Positions 59,464-64,000 of a stretch of DNA of 64,000 nt are shown here, piece after piece. Where the stretch lies: positions 248,001-312,000 of the forward strand of contig NZ_BMYJ01000004.1 in the NCBI RefSeq assembly GCF_014652215.1. The letters are read 5' to 3'. The position numbers and the translations under genes are program-made. Positions within the stretch are counted from its first letter, which is position 1. Every line of letters starts with the position of its first letter. Below the pieces are notes generated by a model, which saw only the letters and a program-made list of their open reading frames with translations, searched no databases and was not told the origin of the DNA. Source of the stretch: Neogemmobacter tilapiae. Lineage in GTDB: Bacteria; Pseudomonadota; Alphaproteobacteria; Rhodobacterales; Rhodobacteraceae.

Positions 59464-60393
59464 ATGGGGCAAAGGGCCGAATGGCCGACATTGGCGATGC
59501 TTGGGGCGAGCTATGGGCTTTGGGCCTTGGGGACGACCTGGGCCTGGGGTGTTCCGGTTCTGGCGATTGTGCTGACGGGGATCGCCATCGCGCAGTTTTC
59601 ATCCTTGCAACATGAGGCGCTGCATGACCATCCTTTCCGGTCGCGGCGGGTGAATGAGGCGCTGGTGTTTCCTGCGCTGACGCTGACGGTGCCCTATCGG
59701 CGGTTTCGGGCGACGCATCTGGCGCATCACCATGATCCGATTTTGACCGACCCCTATGACGACCCGGAGTCGAATTACTTTGATCCGGCGGTCTGGTCGG
59801 GCTTGCCGAACGGGCTGCGGTTGATCCTGCGGGTGAACAACACTTTGCTGGGGCGGGTGCTGCTGGGGCCGCTGATCGGCAATCTTTTCTGGCTGGGGAA
59901 TGAGGCGCGGCTTATCTGGATTGGCAAGCGTGGGGTTCGGCTGGCCTGGGGGCTGCATCTGGTGGGGCTGGTGCCTGTGATCCTATGGCTGTGGTTCGCG
60001 GCGATGCCGTGGTGGGGCTATCTGCTGGCCTGCTATCTGGGCCATGCTTTGCTGAAAATCCGGACCTTTCTGGAACACCGGGCGCATGATCTGGCGCGGG
60101 GGCGGACGGTGATTATTGAGGATAAGGGGCCTTTGGCGCTGCTGTTTCTGAACAACAACCTGCATGCGGTGCATCACATGCATCCGGGCCTGCCTTGGTA
60201 TGATCTGCCCGCGACCTATGCGGGCCGGCGGGACCATTATCAAAAGCGGAACGACAATTACGTCTATCGGTCTTACGGGCAGATTTTCCGGCAGCACCTG
60301 TTGCGGGCGAAAGACCCGGTGGCGCATCCGATCTGGCCCGTTGAAAAAGGCGGGCTGGAAAAGGGTAATCAGTCCGAAACGGGTTCCGGCTGA
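59464..60393 (+). CDS. Fatty-acid desaturase-family membrane enzyme
   Basis: A 309-residue membrane di-iron enzyme. Histidine boxes are visible as HEALHDH (about 49-55), HLAHHHD (about 84-90) and HAVHHMHP (near 236-243), together with hydrophobic segments. Such enzymes insert double bonds or hydroxyl groups in acyl chains or related lipids. Met 59464 is preferred because AAGGA lies 9 bases upstream; Met 59455 is possible. The gene is probably regulated by the divergent XRE protein. Its 3' end overlaps the DUF983 gene by 25 bases in the opposite direction. Confidence 0.88.
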   Translation: MGQRAEWPTLAMLGASYGLWALGTTWAWGVPVLAIVLTGIAIAQFSSLQHEALHDHPFRSRRVNEALVFPALTLTVPYRRFRATHLAHHHDPILTDPYDDPESNYFDPAVWSGLPNGLRLILRVNNTLLGRVLLGPLIGNLFWLGNEARLIWIGKRGVRLAWGLHLVGLVPVILWLWFAAMPWWGYLLACYLGHALLKIRTFLEHRAHDLARGRTVIIEDKGPLALLFLNNNLHAVHHMHPGLPWYDLPATYAGRRDHYQKRNDNYVYRSYGQIFRQHLLRAKDPVAHPIWPVEKGGLEKGNQSETGSG

Positions 60394-60776
60394 TGGCCAA
60401 AGCCGTGCATCCGTTTGGACCATTGGATGGCGACCATGATGCCCTTCATGCGGGGCAGCAGGAACAGGGACAGGGCGACGCAGCCCAAGCCAAAGACCCA
60501 GATCATCGTCATCGGCTCTAGCCGCCATTTCATATAGACGAACAGCAGGACGGGGGCGAGGATATGGCCTACGATCATGATGGTCAGATAGGCGGGGCCA
60601 TCATCGGCGCGCTGGTGGTGCAGCGCCTCGCCGCATTTTGGGCAATTGTCGCGGACCTTGAGATAGCCTTGCAGCAATTTCCCCTCGCCACAGGCGGGGC
60701 AGCGGCAGCGCCAGCCACGGCGCAGGGCCTGGCCCATCGGGCGGTCATCGGGATCGTGCAGGGCAATATCGGTCAT
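60369..60776 (-). CDS. DUF983 family membrane protein
   Basis: A 135-residue protein. Two Cys pairs (CRCPACGEGKL and NCPKCG) form a probable zinc ribbon, followed by two membrane segments (YLTIMIVGHILAPVLLFVYM and MTMIWVFGLGCVALSLFLLP). This is the DUF983 pattern; in alphaproteobacteria family members often lie near cytochrome oxidase genes, but none is seen here. AAGGAA precedes the start. It may diverge from a promoter shared with the EF-hand gene. Confidence 0.88.
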   Translation of the reverse strand: MTDIALHDPDDRPMGQALRRGWRCRCPACGEGKLLQGYLKVRDNCPKCGEALHHQRADDGPAYLTIMIVGHILAPVLLFVYMKWRLEPMTMIWVFGLGCVALSLFLLPRMKGIMVAIQWSKRMHGFGHQPEPVSD

Positions 60777-60929
60777 GACAGATTCCTTGTTGCCGAAGAT
60801 ATAGGCGATTGGGGCGGGCAGGACCATTGCAGAAAAGTGCAATCCGCTGCGACGGAACCGCACAGATGCGACGTTTTCAATGCAGAGCGACGGGAAAGAC
60901 CCGTGGCCGAGCAGAAAATGGAGCAGAGA

Positions 60930-61448
60930 ATGCACAGCGAGTTGAAAGCCCTGTTGATTGCCAGCGTGACCGTGATGGGTCTGGGCGTGGTGCCGGCCTT
61001 GGCCAAAGGCGGGCCGATGGGGATGGGTGGGCCGATGGGCGGTCCGGGGATGATGTTGAAGTTCGAGGATTTTGACGCGGACAAGGATGGCAAGGTCACC
61101 GAGGCCGAGGTGGAGGCTTTCAAGGCGGCGCAGTTTGCCAAGATCGACGCGAACAGCGACGGGAAGGTGACGGCCGAGGAACTGGTGGCCTTCCATGAGG
61201 CGCAGGAAGCGGCGCGGAAGACCGAGATGGCGGGCAAGATGATCGAGCGGATGGATACGGATGCGGATGGCGCGCTGACGGCCGAAGAACTGGCGGCGGG
61301 GCCGCAACCGAAATCTTTGTTTGAGCGGCTGGATGCGGATGGAGATGGGGCCGTCAGCAAGGCCGAGGCGGATGCGGCGATGGACCATCACGGCAAACGG
61401 GGTGAGCGCGGCGGCTGGATGCGTGGCATGATGGGCGGCGACAACTGA
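60930..61448 (+). CDS. Secreted EF-hand calcium-binding protein
   Basis: A 172-residue protein with a signal peptide (LLIASVTVMGLGVVPALA) and four EF-hand loops: DADKDGKVTEAE, DANSDGKVTAEE, DTDADGALTAEE and DADGDGAVSKAE. A Gly/Met-rich stretch lies just after the signal and at the C-terminal end. It probably buffers or senses calcium or another divalent ion in the periplasm. GGAG precedes ATG 60930. It lies just upstream of an ECF sigma gene cluster on the same strand, with a GC-rich hairpin between. Confidence 0.88.
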   Translation: MHSELKALLIASVTVMGLGVVPALAKGGPMGMGGPMGGPGMMLKFEDFDADKDGKVTEAEVEAFKAAQFAKIDANSDGKVTAEELVAFHEAQEAARKTEMAGKMIERMDTDADGALTAEELAAGPQPKSLFERLDADGDGAVSKAEADAAMDHHGKRGERGGWMRGMMGGDN

Positions 61449-61466
61449 GCCTGCGCTGAGGAATGG

Positions 61467-61494
61467 CCCCCGCCCGCGTGATTGCGGGCGGGGG
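61467..61494 (+). terminator. GC-rich hairpin between the EF-hand gene and the ECF sigma gene
   Basis: CCCCCGCCCGC (61467-61477) pairs perfectly with GCGGGCGGGGG (61484-61494) around a 6-base loop. There is no good T run, so it may slow or partly end transcription. It covers the alternative upstream start (61463) of the sigma gene, which speaks for the later start at 61517. Confidence 0.55.
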
Positions 61495-61516
61495 AGAAAC
61501 CTTTAGACTGTTGCGG

Positions 61517-62122
61517 ATGACGATGGCTTTGGACACGGGCGAGGCGGGCGAAAGCGACGAGGTTCTGGTGGCGCGCTATGCGGCGGGCGACCGGGTGGCG
61601 GCGCGGTTGCTGACGCTGCGGCTGGTGCCAAGGCTTTTGGGCTTTGCGCGGCGGATGCTGGGGGGCGACGGGGCCGAAGCCGAGGACGTGGTGCAGGAAA
61701 CGCTGCTGCGTCTGTGGAAGGCGGCACCGGGCTGGCGGCCGGGCGAGATGCAGGTGCGGGCCTGGATTTACCGGGTGGCGGGGAACCTTTGCACCGACCG
61801 GCTGCGGGTGCAGTCGCGGCGGCGGCATCAGCCGATGGAAGCAGGCGAAGAGGTGGCGGATGGCGGGGCTTCGGCCGCGGCGCAGATGCTGGAGCGCGAT
61901 CGGATGGCGGCCTTGCAGGCGGGGCTTGATGCCTTGCCGGAACGGCAGCGACAGGCGGTGATCCTGCGGCATATCGAGGGGCTGTCGAACCCCGAGATTG
62001 CGGTGGCGATGGAGATTGGTGTGGAAGCGGTGGAAAGCCTGACGGCACGGGGAAAGCGGGCCTTGGCCGCTGTGCTGGCGGGACAGAAGGCGGCTTTGGG
62101 TTTTGAAGATGAAGGGGTCTAG
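61517..62122 (+). CDS. ECF-type RNA polymerase sigma factor
   Basis: A 201-residue sigma-70 family protein with only regions 2 and 4. Region 2 contains GAEAEDVVQETLLRLWKAA and the -10-binding helix; region 4 is ALPERQRQAVILRHIEGLSN with the HTH for the -35 box. ECF factors usually work with an anti-sigma factor in the same operon; the small membrane protein 3 bases downstream fits that position. Metal or envelope stress is suggested by the downstream metal-sensor-like gene. The start is uncertain among ATG 61463, 61517 and 61523. Confidence 0.88.
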   Translation: MTMALDTGEAGESDEVLVARYAAGDRVAARLLTLRLVPRLLGFARRMLGGDGAEAEDVVQETLLRLWKAAPGWRPGEMQVRAWIYRVAGNLCTDRLRVQSRRRHQPMEAGEEVADGGASAAAQMLERDRMAALQAGLDALPERQRQAVILRHIEGLSNPEIAVAMEIGVEAVESLTARGKRALAAVLAGQKAALGFEDEGV

Positions 62123-62125
62123 GGG

Positions 62126-62470
62126 ATGATGACGGACAAAGAATTGGACGCCCTGTTCAGCGAAGCGCGGATAGCGAAAGCCGACCCTTCGGTGGATTTC
62201 ATGGCACGGATGCTGGATCAGGCCTATGCGGCGCAGCCGGTGGCGGTGGTGCCGCAGCGGGCGGTTGTGGTGCAGAAAAGCGGCTGGCGGTCGTGGCTGG
62301 TGGGCTGGCCTGCGGGGCTGACGACGGCGGCGTTGAGCGGGCTGTGGCTGGGCTTTGCGGGGCCGGGCGTGGCGGATGTGGCGGGCGGTTTGGGCTTGGT
62401 CGAAGCGGCGCAGACGGTGGAAATGTTTCCGGGCTATGACACGGCGGATGTCATCCTGAGCGAGGGTTGA
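62126..62470 (+). CDS. Small membrane protein in anti-sigma position
   Basis: A 114-residue protein with a cytoplasmic N-terminal part (MMTDKELDALFSEARIAKAD), one central hydrophobic stretch (WPAGLTTAALSGLWLGFAGP) and a short C-terminal part. It has no recognisable zinc anti-sigma motif. Its place between an ECF sigma gene and a periplasmic sensor-like gene, with almost no spacing, suggests an anti-sigma function. That role is inference from context only. GAAGGGG is a usable ribosome binding site for ATG 62126. Confidence 0.7.
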   Translation: MMTDKELDALFSEARIAKADPSVDFMARMLDQAYAAQPVAVVPQRAVVVQKSGWRSWLVGWPAGLTTAALSGLWLGFAGPGVADVAGGLGLVEAAQTVEMFPGYDTADVILSEG

Positions 62471-62474
62471 TGTG

Positions 62475-62966
62475 ATGAGCGAGCAATCTGTGGATCCGGT
62501 CGCAAAACCGCCGCGCAACCGTTGGCGGATGGCGTTCTTTACGCTGCTGGCGGTGAACCTTGGGGTGATGGGCCTGATGGCGGGGGCGGTGATGCGGGAT
62601 GGCGGGCCGCGGGAAAGGATGATCAAGGATCTGGCCTTTGGTCCGTTCACCGAGGCTTTGTCGGAAGAGGATCGCAAGGAATTGCGGCAGGGATTTTTGC
62701 GGAAACTGCCGGATTTCCGGGCGGATCGGATGGCGATGCGGGCGGATGCTTTGGCCTTGATCGGGGTGCTGCGGGCGGATCCCTATGATCCGGCGGCGCT
62801 GCGGGCGGCTTTGGATCAGGTGCAGGGGCGGATGCAGTCGCGGGTGGCGGTGGGGCGTGACCTGCTGCTGGAGCGGATTGATGCGATGGATGTGGCGGCG
62901 CGTCAGGCCTTTGCCGACCGGCTGGAAGCGGGGCTGCGGCATGGTGGGGGCAAGAAGGGCGACTAG
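62475..62966 (+). CDS. Periplasmic heavy-metal-sensor-like (CnrX/Spy-type) protein
   Basis: A 163-residue protein with an N-terminal membrane anchor (WRMAFFTLLAVNLGVMGLMA) and a helical periplasmic part (FTEALSEEDRKELRQGFLRK, then LDQVQGRMQSRVAVGRDLLL), the pattern of the CnrX/ZraP/Spy-type heavy-metal resistance family. Such proteins sense metals or act as chaperones of the envelope and, in the cnr system, control an ECF factor through the anti-sigma factor. ATG 62475 is preferred over GTG 62472. The stop codon overlaps that of the convergent diguanylate cyclase gene. Confidence 0.8.
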   Translation: MSEQSVDPVAKPPRNRWRMAFFTLLAVNLGVMGLMAGAVMRDGGPRERMIKDLAFGPFTEALSEEDRKELRQGFLRKLPDFRADRMAMRADALALIGVLRADPYDPAALRAALDQVQGRMQSRVAVGRDLLLERIDAMDVAARQAFADRLEAGLRHGGGKKGD

Positions 62967-64000
62967 GCGGCGTTCTGCGCCGAGGTGACGCGGTTGCGGC
63001 CTGCGGTCTTGGCGCGCAAAAGCGCCTGATCGGCGCGTTCAATGACATCGGCCAGCGTTTCGGGGATCAGCAAGCCCGGAAGGCCAGTGGCCAGACCAAT
63101 CGAGACGGTGACCGGAAGGCTGGTGCCATCGGGCAGGAGGCAAGGCCGGACATTCACGGTGTCACACAAGCGTTCGGCAATCCGGTGGGCCTGATCGGCA
63201 TCGGTGTCAGGCAGGCCCACCAGAAATTCTTCGCCCCCCATGCGGGCCAGAAGATCGCCTTCGCGCAGGTTGGCGGTGAGGCGGCGGGCGACCTTGATCA
63301 GCACCTGATCACCCGCGGCATGGCCATATCGGTCATTCACTAATTTGAATCGGTCGAGATCCACGACAAGCACGGAATAGGGCAGGCCTGCTGCGTGGGA
63401 GCGGCTGACAATGCCGGGCATGTGGGCGAGCGCATGGCGACGGTTCCAGAGACCGGTGAGGTCGTCGGTGACAGCGGCGCGCATGCTATCGGCGACCGAG
63501 GCGCGGATACGGTCGGCATGTTGTTTGCGGCGAATCAGTTTGGTCAGGCGCAGGGCGAGTTCCGCCGGATCAAAATCGGCGGGAATCACCTGATTCGCGC
63601 CCAGATCATAGGCCATAGCGACGCCCGCCGCGCTGTTGCCGGTGCAGATGACACAGATTGCGGCATGGCGGGTGGTCGGTCGGCTGCGCAGTTCCGACAA
63701 AAGTTGCAGCCCCGCCTGACCCTGACTGCAATCCGCCTGAAGCAGGATGACATCCGGAGCCGGGCCAGCGGGGCCGCTGATACCCAAGGCCTGATTGGCG
63801 GTCACGGGTTGCAGCCGAGCCGCCAAGAAAGGGGTCAGGTCTTGCTGCCAGCGAAGGGTTGTCTGTTCCGCACCGGCGATCATCGCAATCAAGCCCGGGG
63901 TTTCGAAGATGGTGGGTTCTTCGGCGAGGCCGGTCAGAGCGGCGGGTTCGGCCCCCCCTGCGCTGCTGCCGACCAGATTGCGAAGACGGGCGATAAGCAA
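62963..64000 (-). CDS. PleD-like diguanylate cyclase response regulator, C-terminal part (runs off the right edge)
   Basis: The minus-strand frame is open to the window end; 345 codons are visible. A degenerate receiver-like domain (PDVILLQADCSQGQAGLQLL region) precedes a GGDEF domain with active-site GGEEF (RMGGEEFLVGLP) and, five residues upstream, the inhibitory-site RxxD as REGD. It makes cyclic di-GMP from two GTP and should be product-inhibited. The first visible residues (LIARLRNLVGS) fit the linker after a first receiver domain, so the whole protein is probably a PleD-type REC-REC-GGDEF. The true start lies outside the window. Confidence 0.88.
   Translation of the reverse strand: MLIARLRNLVGSSAGGAEPAALTGLAEEPTIFETPGLIAMIAGAEQTTLRWQQDLTPFLAARLQPVTANQALGISGPAGPAPDVILLQADCSQGQAGLQLLSELRSRPTTRHAAICVICTGNSAAGVAMAYDLGANQVIPADFDPAELALRLTKLIRRKQHADRIRASVADSMRAAVTDDLTGLWNRRHALAHMPGIVSRSHAAGLPYSVLVVDLDRFKLVNDRYGHAAGDQVLIKVARRLTANLREGDLLARMGGEEFLVGLPDTDADQAHRIAERLCDTVNVRPCLLPDGTSLPVTVSIGLATGLPGLLIPETLADVIERADQALLRAKTAGRNRVTSAQNAA

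Noticed and set aside
1-64000. CRISPR arrays, rRNA or tRNA genes, and prophage
   Set aside because: No regular repeat-spacer pattern, no structural-RNA signature and no phage structural genes were seen by eye on either strand.

Overview
The window is a high-GC alphaproteobacterial chromosome segment, most likely from the Rhodobacterales (Rhodobacteraceae/Paracoccaceae). The evidence is gene content and synteny: rpsA-ihfB-lapA-trpF, hisD with a UPF0262 gene and a small phosphatase, pth with rplY, dapE followed by rnr, metG, and a PleD-like diguanylate cyclase. No tRNA, rRNA, CRISPR array or intact prophage was seen.

Layout. 1-599: start of an RTX Ca-binding protein running off the left edge. 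1.0-3.3 kb: a LysR gene with a damaged 5' end, an 85-bp palindromic element, an IS3-family remnant and a broken secreted-protein gene. 3.3-10.7 kb: a three-gene restriction-like cassette (SNF2 helicase, beta-class N6-adenine methyltransferase Mod, Res helicase-nuclease), the strongest candidate for an unusual defence system. 11.0-19.4 kb: a divergent carbohydrate locus with a GntR regulator, an extended SDR, two periplasmic binding proteins, two permeases and two ATPases. 19.5-24.5 kb: trpA, a low-molecular-weight phosphatase, UPF0262 and hisD, interrupted by a HEPN-CBS Abi-like gene and a VOC gene. 24.7-38.1 kb: housekeeping (rpsA, ihfB, lapA, trpF, trpB, pth, rplY) with accessory modules between normally close partners: DedA, a VapBC pair, a MarR/Acg-type oxidoreductase pair, and a TetR/flavin oxidoreductase pair. 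38.1-44.6 kb: small regulator/enzyme modules (Rrf2 with a TrxB-like flavoprotein, a lactate-dehydrogenase-like enzyme, a membrane LytTR regulator, GNAT, a BCS1-like AAA ATPase). 44.8-54.0 kb: dapE, rnr, a lytic transglycosylase, a 717-residue RTX protein and metG. 54.3-64.0 kb: a two-component system, aldo/keto reductase, two lipoproteins, an XRE/desaturase pair, DUF983, an EF-hand protein, an ECF-sigma envelope cluster and the 3' part of a diguanylate cyclase gene.

How the genes work together. Core genes supply Trp and His synthesis, lysine/peptidoglycan precursor synthesis (dapE), translation (S1, L25, Pth, MetRS), RNA decay (RNase R) and nucleoid structure (IHF). Accessory modules mostly sit as regulator plus target pairs with visible operator-like palindromes between them: GntR at 13675-13690, TetR boxes at 36783-36844, the MarR-linked 44-bp palindrome at 31207-31250, VapB repeats at 29553-29570, LytTR repeats at 41381-41440, Rrf2 at 38604-38624 and XRE at 59378-59390. 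Defence-type genes (the SNF2-Mod-Res cassette, the HEPN-CBS protein, VapBC) lie beside mobile-element debris or inside split core operons, which suggests horizontal acquisition.
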